A stretch of DNA of 64,000 nucleotides from Zafaria ginkgonis (GTDB lineage Bacteria > Actinomycetota > Actinomycetes > Actinomycetales > Micrococcaceae). Below the pieces are notes generated by a model. The model did not search any database and had not been told where the DNA came from. It saw only the letters and a list, made by a program, of their open reading frames with translations. Position numbers and translations under genes: made by a program. Positions 7,976-17,102 of this stretch are shown in pieces. The stretch lies in the NCBI RefSeq assembly GCF_039540195.1, contig NZ_BAABEO010000036.1:1-64000 (forward strand). The letters are read 5' to 3'. Every line of letters starts with the position of its first letter. Position 1 is the first letter of the stretch.

Positions 7976-8626
7976 TTAGTAGGCGACGGTAAAGCGCTGG
8001 CGGGAATGCCGGGGGTTCTCGATTTCATCCAGGACCGCCACGGCATAGTCCTCGATAGAGATGGTGCTGTTGCCGGCCTCGTCGGTGATCAAGTCCTCGC
8101 CGGCGGTGCGGTAGCCGCCGGTGCGCGTTCCGGGCTGAATGAGCGCGGCGGGGCTAATGTTCGTCCAGTCCAGGTCGGTGACGGTGCGGTAGTAGTCCAG
8201 GGCCTCGCCGTGGGCGTGCATGATCTGCAGCAGGGGCTCGGGAAGGCCCGGGGTGTCCCACACCTGCTGACCGCCGGGCGTGCGCAGTGAGCCGGCGCCA
8301 CCGACGGTGACCAGGCGCGGGGCCTGATCAACCAAGGCGCGCAGCCCCTCGACCAGGGCGCGGGCGGCCGGTTCGATGGTGGCCTGGTGGCCGGGTCCAT
8401 CTCCACCGCCGACGGCACTAACCACCACGTCCTGGCCCTTGGCCACGGCGGTGACCGCGGCCGGGTCCAGGACGTCGCCGGTGCTGACGGTCAGGCCGGG
8501 GGCGGTGGCAGTGAACTTGGCGGGGTCGCGGACCACAGCGGTGACGGTGTGCCCGCGGCGCAGGGCCTCGTCAATGATGCGGGAGCCGATGTTGCCGGTG
8601 GCGCCGAAAACAGCGATGTTGACCAT
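7976..8626 (-). CDS. NmrA-like NAD(P)H-binding protein
   Basis: Predicted 216-residue atypical SDR with GATGNIG at residues 8-14 and no YxxxK catalytic pair, matching the NAD(P)H-binding / NmrA-like group, many of which act as quinone oxidoreductases or redox sensors. The start chosen is the second ATG (8626), since aaagga lies just before it; the ATG at 8650 has no site. Same strand and likely same unit as the adjacent DsbA-like and F420-type genes, which suggests a response to quinones or electrophiles. Confidence 0.8.
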   Translation of the reverse strand: MVNIAVFGATGNIGSRIIDEALRRGHTVTAVVRDPAKFTATAPGLTVSTGDVLDPAAVTAVAKGQDVVVSAVGGGDGPGHQATIEPAARALVEGLRALVDQAPRLVTVGGAGSLRTPGGQQVWDTPGLPEPLLQIMHAHGEALDYYRTVTDLDWTNISPAALIQPGTRTGGYRTAGEDLITDEAGNSTISIEDYAVAVLDEIENPRHSRQRFTVAY

Positions 8627-8677
8627 GGGGTTTCCTTTCGAGGTGACCAATCTATTGGTATAGGGGGGCCGGAGAAT

Positions 8678-9316
8678 TCAGGGGGTGGAGGGAAGAAGGT
8701 GGGCGTCCAAGGCCGCGGTGAGGGCTTCGGCGTTCGAGACGGGGCCGCCTAAGCGGTGCACGCCGGTGGCGGTGTGCAGCAGCAGGGCGGGGTACTGGGA
8801 CACGCCCAGCCGCCGCAACCGGCGGAAGTCCTCCTCTGCTTCGGCCCGGACGGCCGGAGTCGCGTAAACCTCGGATACCTCATCGGCATCAATGCCGTGC
8901 GCGGCGGCGATCTCGCGGTAGAGGGCCGGGTCCCGCAGGTCCCTGCCTTGCAGGTACCAAGCTGACTGGATCGCCGCAGCGAATTCCAGGGCTCGCTCCG
9001 GGGCCTGCCGGCGCAGGGCCACCAGCCCGGCTGCCGCAGCTGCGGAATCCATCATCATGGTGCCTTCAGCCAGTACCCGTTGGTACGGCTCGCCGAAAAT
9101 GACGCCGGTTAGGCCGGTGATGCGTTCATTGGCGGCCGGGATGTGCGGGTACGCACCGGTGGGTCCAGCGGTGGCACCGGAGAACAGACCACCGGACATT
9201 ACCTGCAGTTCAATACGGCTGGCATTGGCCGTGGTGAAGCGGTGTAGGGCAGGGCCACAGCCGTAGCACCAGCCGCAGTAGGCGTCGAAGGCATATGTGA
9301 GCCGGACACGCGGCAT
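8678..9316 (-). CDS. DsbA-family (FrnE-like) thiol protein
   Basis: Predicted 212-residue cytoplasmic thioredoxin-fold protein (no signal peptide). The active site is CGWC in the sequence AYCGWCYGCG at residues 14-23, and the cis-proline region is SQYPALLL. This pattern matches the DsbA/FrnE group of disulfide isomerases and polyketide-associated oxidoreductases. A further Cys (CYGC) next to the active site is notable. ATG 9316 follows a good ribosome site (ccaagga). First gene of the minus-strand redox group, divergent from the AraC gene at 9450. Confidence 0.85.
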   Translation of the reverse strand: MPRVRLTYAFDAYCGWCYGCGPALHRFTTANASRIELQVMSGGLFSGATAGPTGAYPHIPAANERITGLTGVIFGEPYQRVLAEGTMMMDSAAAAAGLVALRRQAPERALEFAAAIQSAWYLQGRDLRDPALYREIAAAHGIDADEVSEVYATPAVRAEAEEDFRRLRRLGVSQYPALLLHTATGVHRLGGPVSNAEALTAALDAHLLPSTP

Positions 9317-9449
9317 TGAAGACTCCTTGGAATGGTGTTTCGAGGACAGGGACAATTGACCGAAAGGGCGATCAGTCCTCTGCATCCTTTTCCTACGATC
9401 CAATCTAGGGAGAAGCGTGCGCGCTAACTAGGTAGACTGGGGACTGAAA

Positions 9450-10376
9450 ATGGTAAAAATGAGACACTTTGATGTCCGTCAGGTGTCTTACCGGCCGGCG
9501 GCTAAATCCACGGCCGGCGTGGAGCTGCTCTTGCTGGAGGAGTTGCGCCGGCGCATGAGGCAGCATCCGCAAGCCGATACAGCACAACGGACGGATTTCC
9601 ACCTGCTGATCAGCGTGGAAACGGGGCTACTGCGGCACATGGTGGATTTCACCGACTATGCGGTAGGCCCCGAGACGTGGCTGTGGGTTCGACCCGGGCA
9701 GATCCAGCAATTCAGGGATCTCAGGGCCGCCACCGGGCAGATAGTCCTTTTCCAGCCGGGGTTCTTGGACCCTGCGACGGTGGCTGAAACCCGGGTGGAT
9801 GACCCCTTCGGCCGCACCTATTGGCAACTGTCCCGAGAGGGCGCAGCTGCTGTGCGGCTAGCCTTGGATCACCTCGCTGCCGAATTCCGTCCCCGCGCCC
9901 CCGTACCCGAGGCGGTCAGGGCCCCCATCCTGCGCCATCTGCTGGCCGTGCTCTTGCTTCGCTTGGTTCAAGAAACGTCGCAGACCGGGACCGCGATCCT
10001 CAGTCCCGCGGAGGCTTTTGTGCGGTTCCGTGACGCAGTGGAGACCGGCTTCACCCGCACACGCAACGTCAACGACTATGCGCGAACACTGGGGTACTCC
10101 CCTCGCACCCTTACTCGGACCACCATGGCCTCGGCAGGCATGGGGGCTAAGGAGTTCATTGATCAGCGGGTGGTCCTGGAGGCAAAACGGATGCTTGTCC
10201 ACTCCAACGATGCCGTTGGGCAAGTCGCCGCCCAGCTCGGTTTTGATGATGCCAGCAACTTCGTCAAGTACTTCACTCAGCGCCAAGGGGTCACGCCTGC
10301 GGCATTTCGCCAAGGAATCCGCTTTGGCAAGGAAACTTGCACGCCGCCCTCCCCACGCAGGAAAGACCGGGACTGA
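9450..10376 (+). CDS. AraC-family transcriptional regulator
   Basis: Predicted 308-residue regulator. The N-terminal part (residues 1-180) is the sensor, with a segment like AraC cupin domains (PETWLWVRPGQIQQF). The C-terminal part (about 200-295) carries two helix-turn-helix units, NVNDYARTLGYSPRTLTR and GQVAAQLGFDDASNFVKYF, followed by the G-x-TPAAFR signature. It is divergent from the DsbA/NmrA/F420 redox genes, which are the likely targets. ATG 9450 follows gggga; ATG 9459 is an alternative. Confidence 0.85.
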   Translation: MVKMRHFDVRQVSYRPAAKSTAGVELLLLEELRRRMRQHPQADTAQRTDFHLLISVETGLLRHMVDFTDYAVGPETWLWVRPGQIQQFRDLRAATGQIVLFQPGFLDPATVAETRVDDPFGRTYWQLSREGAAAVRLALDHLAAEFRPRAPVPEAVRAPILRHLLAVLLLRLVQETSQTGTAILSPAEAFVRFRDAVETGFTRTRNVNDYARTLGYSPRTLTRTTMASAGMGAKEFIDQRVVLEAKRMLVHSNDAVGQVAAQLGFDDASNFVKYFTQRQGVTPAAFRQGIRFGKETCTPPSPRRKDRD

Positions 10377-10526
10377 TCTCCTCCCACACCGGATCACGCT
10401 CAGTCGTACCTCAAGCCCAGGAGATACATGCCAAACAGGTTTGCAGCATGCCCCAGCGGACCTCACCTGACTAAATGCGTCGCCGGACGGCGCGCCTGAA
10501 CAAGCCGAAACGGCACCGGTAAGTGG

Positions 10527-10754
10527 TCAGGAAGACCTGTCCCAAGCGTCGCATTCTTCGGTGCGGCCGAAAGGGACCTCCTCGCTGAGCCCGACGGTGA
10601 AGTGTCCGGTCCCCAGGCGGGTGACCCGGATGCCGCGCCGGCAGCCCCGCAGGGCGACCTCGATCATGCGGGCGACCGCGTCGTTAAGACAGTCGTCCAT
10701 CGCAACCCTGCTGCCGACCCTGACTTCGATGACGGTGTCAGCTGCGGTATGCAT
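10527..10754 (-). CDS. Small hypothetical protein
   Basis: Unrecognised 75-residue protein. The start is ATG 10754, with AAGGGA before it; the longer frame upstream belongs to the overlapping gene. It contains a hydrophobic helix (NDAVARMIEVALRGCRRG) followed by RVTRLGTGHFTVGLSEEV. The 17-bp overlap with the gene at 10738-10965 indicates translational coupling. No function can be suggested. Confidence 0.6.
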   Translation of the reverse strand: MHTAADTVIEVRVGSRVAMDDCLNDAVARMIEVALRGCRRGIRVTRLGTGHFTVGLSEEVPFGRTEECDAWDRSS

Positions 10755-10965
10755 GATCTGTCCCTTCGTGTTCGGTGACGGGCTGGACCGTGTGGCCCTG
10801 TGCCTTCTCATACAGGGCTCGCTGGTCGATTCCGTGGGCCGCAATCCATAGTGCGTCCGCAGTCCCGGTCACTTCCTCGACGTAACCGGTCCGGATGGTG
10901 CGCCCGTGGTGCTGAATCCGCACCAGCTGACCGACGAAGTCATTCCACTCGGCAGGGTTTGCCAT
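10738..10965 (-). CDS. Small hypothetical protein
   Basis: Unrecognised 75-residue protein with a beta-rich appearance: FVGQLVRIQHHGRTIRTGYV, then ALWIAAHGID. The spacing suggests a small SH3-like or Hfq-like barrel, but that is only an impression. ATG 10965 is preceded by gaaagg. It precedes and overlaps the 75-residue gene downstream, forming a two-gene unit. Confidence 0.6.
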   Translation of the reverse strand: MANPAEWNDFVGQLVRIQHHGRTIRTGYVEEVTGTADALWIAAHGIDQRALYEKAQGHTVQPVTEHEGTDHAYRS

Positions 10966-11287
10966 GACGATGCCTTTCGTATTGCGTATCTATCGAGGTG
11001 GCGCAGGCGCCGATGAGCAGCCTGCTGCATCCCATATGCTCGGCACGCGGCCCCGCAGGAAAGAGCGGCCGCCACCCGCCGGCCCCAGGGGCGGCAGAGG
11101 CACAGTGCGCTCCTACAGCCCCTGGAGGATAGGTGGAGATCGCGAGCTCCCGTGTGGGTGCGATGAGGACGGCCGGCGTATTCGTTAGCTTGGGCGGCGG
11201 ACAGGCTGGAGACTTCGGACAATCCGAAGCCTTGCCCGTACTGGTGGATGGGGCTTGACCGTTTTCACGTGGGCTCATCGCGGAAGC
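10966..11287. other. Intergenic, no gene seen
   Basis: Contains the promoter side of the small two-gene unit. A short hairpin, cttcgga-caa-tccgaag (11213-11229), could end transcription from the decarboxylase gene on the minus strand. The open frames here look like chance frames in GC-rich DNA. Confidence 0.4.
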
Positions 11288-12895
11288 TCAGTTGGCAACG
11301 ACCCGTGCATCGATGAGGAATGGGCCATTTCCTTCCAAGGCCTTCTTGTAGACCAGCTCGAATTCCTCGCGGGTCTCCGTCCGCCGGGCCGGTACCCCGT
11401 AGCCTTCGGCAATGGCAACGAAATCGATGCTGCCGAGCTGAAGCCCCGGTACGTCCGGCACGCCCATGCGCTGGGCGAAGGCGGCGAGAGCCCCGTAGCT
11501 GGAGTTGTTGACGATGACGAACACGGTCCGGGTCTGGCGCTGGGCCGCGGTGTACAGGGCCGTGATTCCGTAGTTGGCGGACCCGTCTCCCACCGTCGCG
11601 ACGATGGTCTTGTCCGGATCGCCCAGCGACATCCCGACGGCTGCCGGCAGGCCGAAACCGAGACCGCCTGAGGCCGGGAAGTGGTACATGCTCGGCCGCT
11701 CGATGGCGATGCGCTCGAGGTATTCCAAGTCCAGGGTGGTCGTTTCGTTCACGTACGCCACGGTGTCGTTGGCGTGGGCGTTGAGCACTTCGAGGACCTC
11801 GGTGCCCGTCATGCCTTCCGTGGAGGTCTTGGCCGCGGGGAGGGCTCGCGTGCCGCGTGCCCCACGCCGCTGGCCGCGGTCCTTGACGCTCTCGGACAGG
11901 GTCCGTGCCGCGCTGGCGACGTCGACGACGACGGCGCGCCCATAGGGTGCCCGTGTTGCTTCGCGGGGGTCCTGGGTGAGGTGCACGACCTGCGTTCCGG
12001 CCTCGAGGTAGTTGCCCGGCTCCCAGCGGTGGTAGCGGAAGACCGCAGCGCCCAGGACGAGGACGACGTCGTGGCTGGCCAGGCGCTCCCGCACCGAGGT
12101 GATGCCCGGGACGAGGACACCCTCGAAGTTCGGGTGCGTGGTCGGGAAGGGGCAACGCGACGGCGACGGGGCGATGTAGACCGAGGCGTCGGCTTTCTCC
12201 GCCAGGGAAACGACCGCCTCGAACACGGCAGGGTCCCGGACGGCGGCGGCGTCCACTTGTGGGCCGACGACAAGGGCGAGGCTCGTTGCGCCATCAATGA
12301 CGGAGAGGAGTTCCTGCGCCAACGCCGCAGGCAGGTCCCCGGCGGCGGACACCGAGCGCTCGTTCAGCAGGAAGTCGTCCTCAAGGGCCGGTTCGGCCCA
12401 GTCGTCGAGGGGGACCGAGACGTAGACGGGCCCGCACGGCTGGGTGGAGGTCTCGAAAATGGCTTGGGCCAAGGTTCGTGGGACGTCGGCAGGGGAGAGG
12501 GGTTCGTGCGAGTATTTCACGAGCGGCGTCGGCAGTGTCGCGGCATCCGCGCTAGCGAGCATCGTCTCTTGGCCGACGGTGCGCCGAACCTGCTGCCCGG
12601 CCAGGATGACCATGGGAATGTGGCCGTAGTGGGCGTTGGTCAGGGCTCCCATGGCATTGCCGGAACCGGACGCCGCATGAAGATTCACCAGGGCCGGCCG
12701 CCCCGTGGCGCGGGCGTAGCCCTCGGCCATGCCCACGACCACCTGCTCGTGCAGGCCCAGGACGAAATCGAAGTCTTCGTTTAGGCCCGCGAGGAACGGG
12801 AGTTCGTTGGATCCGGGGTTCCCGAAGATGGTGGTCATGCCGTGGGCACGAAACACGTCCAAGCTCGATTCCAGAACGGTCTTCTTGGTGGTCAT
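11288..12895 (-). CDS. mdlC: Benzoylformate decarboxylase (ThDP enzyme)
   Basis: Predicted 535-residue thiamine diphosphate enzyme. It closely follows Pseudomonas putida benzoylformate decarboxylase across its length: GNPGSNELPF with Ser29, the activating glutamate in LHEQ (Glu50), NLHAA with His73, and FRYH with His289. These correspond to Ser26, Glu47, His70 and His281 of the Pseudomonas enzyme. The ThDP/Mg motif is GDGSANYGITALYTAAQ to NNSSYGAL. Reaction: benzoylformate to benzaldehyde and CO2, the third step of the mandelate pathway; related branched or substituted 2-oxo acids are possible. It lies downstream of an aldehyde dehydrogenase gene and a LysR gene on the same strand, a mandelate-type module lacking mandelate racemase and dehydrogenase in this window. 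Confidence 0.88.
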   Translation of the reverse strand: MTTKKTVLESSLDVFRAHGMTTIFGNPGSNELPFLAGLNEDFDFVLGLHEQVVVGMAEGYARATGRPALVNLHAASGSGNAMGALTNAHYGHIPMVILAGQQVRRTVGQETMLASADAATLPTPLVKYSHEPLSPADVPRTLAQAIFETSTQPCGPVYVSVPLDDWAEPALEDDFLLNERSVSAAGDLPAALAQELLSVIDGATSLALVVGPQVDAAAVRDPAVFEAVVSLAEKADASVYIAPSPSRCPFPTTHPNFEGVLVPGITSVRERLASHDVVLVLGAAVFRYHRWEPGNYLEAGTQVVHLTQDPREATRAPYGRAVVVDVASAARTLSESVKDRGQRRGARGTRALPAAKTSTEGMTGTEVLEVLNAHANDTVAYVNETTTLDLEYLERIAIERPSMYHFPASGGLGFGLPAAVGMSLGDPDKTIVATVGDGSANYGITALYTAAQRQTRTVFVIVNNSSYGALAAFAQRMGVPDVPGLQLGSIDFVAIAEGYGVPARRTETREEFELVYKKALEGNGPFLIDARVVAN

Positions 12896-12936
12896 GCGTG
12901 TTCTTCTTTCAAATATTCGTTGCGAAGGTGGGTGTT

Positions 12937-12981
12937 GGGCATGGTCTGGGTAGCGGCTTGTTGCTGGACCAGACCATGCCC
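12937..12981. terminator. 13-bp hairpin between ALDH and decarboxylase
   Basis: gggcatggtctgg and ccagaccatgccc are perfect arms separated by 19 bases, in the 134-bp gap between the two minus-strand genes. It may be an intrinsic terminator or attenuator after the aldehyde dehydrogenase gene, giving lower expression of the decarboxylase or separating the two units. Confidence 0.5.
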
Positions 12982-13029
12982 CACACGTTCTCGGCCAGAT
13001 CGGCGATCACCGATCCGGCCCCCGGCTGG

Positions 13030-14538
13030 TTAGAACGGGACGGGTCCCATGGCGGAGCGCACACCCACCCAGTGCAGGGTCGTGAAATCCTCGATGGCCT
13101 GCTCGCCGTTGAACCGGCCGAGGCCGGAGTTCTTCTCGCCGCCGAACATGACGTGCGGTTCGTCGTTGACCGTCGAGTCGTTGATATGGGTCATGCCTGC
13201 CTTGATGCCGCGGGCAAAGCGCACACCGCGTTCGACGTCCCGGGTGAAAACGGCCGAGGACAACCCGAATTCGGTGTTGTTGGCGATACGCAGGGCGTCT
13301 TCTTCGCCCTGGGCCTTGATGATCCCGACGGCGGGACCGAAGATTTCGTCCCGGGCGATGTCCATGTCCTCGGTCACGTCGGCGAAGACGTGGGGGCCCA
13401 CCAGGCGCCCGTCGAGCTGGCCCCCCACAACCTCACGGGCACCCTGCCGGCGGGCCGCATCGATCAGGCCGGCCACGGTGGCGACCTGTTCGTCGTTGAT
13501 GACCGGCCCGATGATGACGCTGTCGTCGGTAGTATCACCGGCCACGAGTTCCCGTGCTCGGGCGGCGAAGCGGTCAACGAACTCGTCGTAGACGGACGCG
13601 TCCACGATGATGCGGTTCGCGGCCATGCAGATCTGGCCCTGGTGCAGGAACTTGGCCATCAAGGCGCCATTGACGGCTCCGTCGAGGTCGGCGTCGTCCA
13701 GGACGACCAGTGGGGCGTTCCCGCCCAGCTCGAGGGCGACCTTTTTCAGGTGGCCTTGGGCGGCCAGAGACGCCACGCGCTGTCCCACCGGGGTCGATCC
13801 GGTGAAGGAAATCATCGAGGGGATCGGATGCTGGACGAAGTGATCTCCGATCTCCGAGCCGGCTCCCGCGACGACGGACAGCAGGCCCTGGGGCAGGCCG
13901 GCTTCCTCGAAGATCTCGGCAAGGACCAACCCGCCCGAGACAGGGGTGTCCGAAGCCGGCTTCAGGACGACCGCATTGCCCAGGGCAAGGGCCGGGGCAG
14001 CGGAACGAATGGACAGGTGCAGCGGGAAGTTCCAGGGGGAGATCACGCCGATGACGCCGAGGGCCTCGCGGTAGACGCGGTTCTCCTTGCCCGGGAAGGC
14101 AGACGGGTGCAGGGTGCCGTGGGACCGGTTCGGGAATGTTGCAGACTCGCGCGTGATGCCCACGGCGGCGCTGACCTCGATGTTGGCCTTGAGAGCCGAC
14201 GACCCTGACTCGATGCGCAGCAGTGCGGTGAGCTCCGGACGGCGGCGCTCCAGGATGTCAGCGGCCCGACTGATGACGGCGGCGCGTTCGTTAGGGGGAA
14301 CGTTGGCCCATTCCTTCTGAGCCGCGGCGGCAGCTTCGTACGCCTGGTCTACATCTTGGGCGGACGCGCCAGCGAAGCTGCGCAGTGCCGTACCGTCCAC
14401 CGCAGCGGTCACGGTGATCTGTCGATTGGAGGAGCCGTCCCTCCACACACCGCCAATGAAGCCTCCGGCCTGAAGGCCGTCAATAACGGAGGTGGCGGCA
14501 GTGCGGACGTCGGAGGAAGTGGTAGCCGTGGCAGTCAT
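13030..14538 (-). CDS. Aldehyde dehydrogenase, benzaldehyde-type
   Basis: Predicted 502-residue NAD(P)-dependent aldehyde dehydrogenase with all catalytic elements: Asn170 in SPWNFPLH, Glu270 in ALELGGNAP, Cys304 in GQICMAAN, and the C-terminal EKNSGLGRF. The C-terminal WVGVR to PF ending resembles benzaldehyde/vanillin dehydrogenases. With the decarboxylase next to it, the likely role is oxidation of benzaldehyde (or a substituted one) to benzoate. Operator-like palindromes lie upstream, and the LysR gene precedes it on the same strand. The exact aldehyde is inferred. Confidence 0.85.
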   Translation of the reverse strand: MTATATTSSDVRTAATSVIDGLQAGGFIGGVWRDGSSNRQITVTAAVDGTALRSFAGASAQDVDQAYEAAAAAQKEWANVPPNERAAVISRAADILERRRPELTALLRIESGSSALKANIEVSAAVGITRESATFPNRSHGTLHPSAFPGKENRVYREALGVIGVISPWNFPLHLSIRSAAPALALGNAVVLKPASDTPVSGGLVLAEIFEEAGLPQGLLSVVAGAGSEIGDHFVQHPIPSMISFTGSTPVGQRVASLAAQGHLKKVALELGGNAPLVVLDDADLDGAVNGALMAKFLHQGQICMAANRIIVDASVYDEFVDRFAARARELVAGDTTDDSVIIGPVINDEQVATVAGLIDAARRQGAREVVGGQLDGRLVGPHVFADVTEDMDIARDEIFGPAVGIIKAQGEEDALRIANNTEFGLSSAVFTRDVERGVRFARGIKAGMTHINDSTVNDEPHVMFGGEKNSGLGRFNGEQAIEDFTTLHWVGVRSAMGPVPF

Positions 14539-14570
14539 GAAAGCCTCTTTCGGTAATCGAAGTAGTCTCC

Positions 14571-14652
14571 GGAACCGCGGTTCCGCAGAGACATATTGAG
14601 GCTAGGTGACACTGATCACCGAGGTCTAATAAAGAATGGATGCCAATTCCAT
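14571..14652 (-). promoter_or_regulatory. Operator region upstream of aldehyde dehydrogenase
   Basis: The 217-bp gap between the LysR gene and the aldehyde dehydrogenase gene holds three dyads. They are the perfect palindrome GGAACCGCGGTTCC (14571-14584), GGTGA-N6-TCACC (14605-14620), and ATGGA-N7-TCCAT (about 14636-14652). LysR-type regulators bind interrupted palindromes of this sort, so this is the likely control region of the decarboxylase/dehydrogenase genes. Confidence 0.45.
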
Positions 14653-14755
14653 AGGCGGGTCTTATGAGTGGGTCTCGCCCGCGCGGATTCCGTAACCTCC
14701 CCGCGCCCGGAACGATCCAAAGGTCGAGAGGCTGGGAATGCTCAGTTGGGCTTCG

Positions 14756-15628
14756 TTATAGGGACCGCATTGTCTGGATCGCCCACTCGACGAACCAAGC
14801 TGTTGCTGACGACGAGGTGTCGAGAGCTGCGTGGGCGCGAACGGGGGCCGCGAACTCCTCACGCGGCAAGGGTCTGACTTCGAAGCCCCATCGAGCGACC
14901 CACTCTGCGGTGACCACCTCCGGGACGAAAGCGACTAGGTCCGATGCCGCCAAGATCCCGGGAATTGCCGCGAACCCCGAGAGATGAACGGAGCCCGCTG
15001 CGGGAGGCGGTAGGAGGGACTGCATAAGGGCGTGGCCAGTCGTTCCTCGGACCACTACCCGAGGTAGCGAGGTCATTTCTTCCAGGGTGGGATTTTCGTC
15101 TCCGAACCGATCGCGCTTCGACACACAGCAGTACCGGTCCCAACGAATGACGGAAGTGCGCAGCGCCCCTGCAAGCAGCGTGGACGAGACGGCGAGGTCC
15201 AAGTGCCCCGACGCAAGGCCCTCACTTGCCGTCTCGGTGTCTAGGTTAACCACATCCAGACTGCAGTGAGGGGCAGTCTCCGCGAGGCCGGACACTAGCG
15301 CTGGAAGGAACACGGTCTGCCCCAGGTCAGTCAACGCGATGCGAAAAGTATTCAGCGCCGTCGGAGGGTCGAACCGCGAGAGCCTGTCGATGGCCGCATC
15401 GGCCATCAGGGGAAGCCGACCAATCTCCTCATAAAGCTGCAGTGCCGCACGGGTGGGGGCAATTCCACGCCCTTCGCGCCGGAAGAGATCGCTTCCGGTT
15501 GCCCGGCGCAGTCTGTTCAAACCCTGAGTGACGGAAGGCTGAGACATCTTCAGGCGCTCCGCCGCCGCCGTCACCGATCCCTCCTCGATGACGGCAGAAA
15601 ATACCCGGATGAGGTTCAAATCCACCAT
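14756..15628 (-). CDS. LysR-family transcriptional regulator
   Basis: Predicted 290-residue LysR regulator. The N-terminal winged helix is complete (LNLIRVFSAVIEEGSVTAAA, then SQPSVTQGLNRLR, residues 4-45), followed by a periplasmic-binding-protein-like effector domain. The segment RTFRIALTDLGQ-like at the domain border resembles the NahR/PcpR group, which senses aromatic acids. It is upstream of and co-oriented with the aldehyde dehydrogenase and decarboxylase genes, which it likely activates in response to an aromatic or 2-oxo acid. Paralogous to the LysR at 28252. Confidence 0.85.
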   Translation of the reverse strand: MVDLNLIRVFSAVIEEGSVTAAAERLKMSQPSVTQGLNRLRRATGSDLFRREGRGIAPTRAALQLYEEIGRLPLMADAAIDRLSRFDPPTALNTFRIALTDLGQTVFLPALVSGLAETAPHCSLDVVNLDTETASEGLASGHLDLAVSSTLLAGALRTSVIRWDRYCCVSKRDRFGDENPTLEEMTSLPRVVVRGTTGHALMQSLLPPPAAGSVHLSGFAAIPGILAASDLVAFVPEVVTAEWVARWGFEVRPLPREEFAAPVRAHAALDTSSSATAWFVEWAIQTMRSL

Positions 15629-15898
15629 GGATGGCCTCCTTCATCTGGTTTCTAGCGTGTGACGAGGGGGGTGGCGAAACAAAAGCGCCGTTAGGTCACC
15701 CGTGAACCCTACTGCGTAGATATGCACTCACGGAGCAACGGATGCGGCACACCGACTTTCGCGAACCCAACGAGGCCGATCATGTCACGCGGAACCTGCG
15801 TCGCGCCCTACCCACCGCGGCTTCAATTGCTCCCAGAGAGGGGTCCGCGACGGTGGAGGGACGTCGAGACCCGAGTTGGCAGCGTCCAGATCGAACTC

Positions 15899-16201
15899 CT
15901 AGAGCGGACCGATGAGCCCGGGGATCCCCACGTTGTCCGAAGAGCCGTCGAGTCTTCCGACCTCCTTGCTGATGCCGGCGAAGAGAACGGCCGCCTTGTA
16001 TTCGTCCCGTCCGTTGATCCGCAGAGAGCTCACCTGAAAGCTGGCGTTCCAGTTCTCCCGGGTCACCTTCTCCGCGTTCTTCTGGTCCATGTCGGGGACG
16101 ACGTGGTGTCGACAGGAAGACGGCAGTCGTGCCCGGATCAGGGTCCGCCGCCGGTTGCAGGGTCGATCTTCGTCCAGGTCTTTCCCAGGGGTCCATTGGG
16201 T
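15899..16201 (-). pseudogene. Decayed gene fragment in three frames
   Basis: Directly after the SDR stop, three short frames read in order give protein-like sequence with high third-position GC. They are NGPLGKTWTKIDPATGGGP, then DPGTTAVFLSTP, then HVVPDMDQKNAEKVTRENW, continuing to VGIPGLIGPL and a stop at 15899. Two frame changes would be needed to join them. The last piece starts with an ATG at 16090 (63 codons) but has no ribosome site. It is probably the tail of a degraded gene. The family is not recognised. The remaining DNA to the LysR gene (15629-15898) shows nothing. Confidence 0.4.
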
Positions 16202-16969
16202 TCAACGGGCCAGATAGGCGCCGTCGAGGTTGACTCCGCCCCCGGAGACAAACGAGGCTTCGTCGGACAGGAGCCAAAGGATGCCTGCGGCGATTTCCCC
16301 AGGCTGCGCCGCCCTTTTCGAGGGATTGGCCTGCTCATAGGCGACCCACTCAGGCGTTCCCGGGGTCACCTTCAGGTCCTTGGCTGTCATGAGCGGCGTC
16401 TGCACGACCGCGGGCCGGACGCAATTGACCCGGATGCCGTGCTCCGCGTTTTCCAACGCTACGGACTTGGTGAGGCCCTCGACAGCATGCTTGGAGGCGG
16501 CGTAGGCCGCATACCCGGGTTTGGCCACCTGGCCGTAGATGGAACTGAGATTAACGATGGATCCTGCGCCCTTGCGGCGCATCAACCTCACCTCGTGCTG
16601 CAGACAGTTGAAAACGCCGAAGACGTTGACGGCCATCACCCTGCGCAATAGTGCCAGATCGTAGTCGGCGATCGGCGTGGCCCGCGGGGCGATCCCGGCG
16701 TTGTTCACCGCGTAGTCCAATCCTCCCAGATCGTCTTCAATATAGGCGAAGAGCGCCGCCACGTCGGACGGTTGGGCGACGTCGCAGCGCTGGGCCGTTG
16801 CGGCTCCGCCCGCGGCGGCGATTTCCCCGACGGTGGCTTCGGCGGCCTCCAGGTCCATGTCCGCCACGACGACGTTGGCGCCATTGCTGGCAAGTTTATG
16901 TGCTGTCGTCCGCCCGATACCCGAGCCCGCACCCGTAACGAGCGCTACTTTCTCTTTCATTGTGTACAT
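16202..16969 (-). CDS. SDR-family oxidoreductase
   Basis: Predicted 255-residue classical short-chain dehydrogenase. It has TGAGSGIG near residues 12-19, acidic VADMD after the second strand (NAD preference), NNAG, SSIYG and the catalytic YAAYAASK. It oxidises or reduces an alcohol/carbonyl pair; substrate unknown. ATG 16969 has cggag six bases upstream. It is divergent from the cupin gene, and a TetR-type operator (17103-17118) lies between them, so it probably belongs to the shared regulon. One of four SDRs here. Confidence 0.85.
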   Translation of the reverse strand: MYTMKEKVALVTGAGSGIGRTTAHKLASNGANVVVADMDLEAAEATVGEIAAAGGAATAQRCDVAQPSDVAALFAYIEDDLGGLDYAVNNAGIAPRATPIADYDLALLRRVMAVNVFGVFNCLQHEVRLMRRKGAGSIVNLSSIYGQVAKPGYAAYAASKHAVEGLTKSVALENAEHGIRVNCVRPAVVQTPLMTAKDLKVTPGTPEWVAYEQANPSKRAAQPGEIAAGILWLLSDEASFVSGGGVNLDGAYLAR

Positions 16970-17102
16970 GCTGTTCTCCGCGTTTCTTATAGGGGTTTAC
17001 TAGCTGGCCGTGAGGTGGCCCCGCCCCACTGGCCGTCCTTCTTGGTGGGGCCCGCGACGCTTGCTCCTTCAGTAGGCCAAAGGATCGTCTAAGTATCTAT
17101 TA

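Noticed and set aside
12898..14208. 436-codon plus-strand frame
   Set aside because: Antisense shadow of the aldehyde dehydrogenase; translation rich in G, D, R, H and V as expected for the mirror frame.
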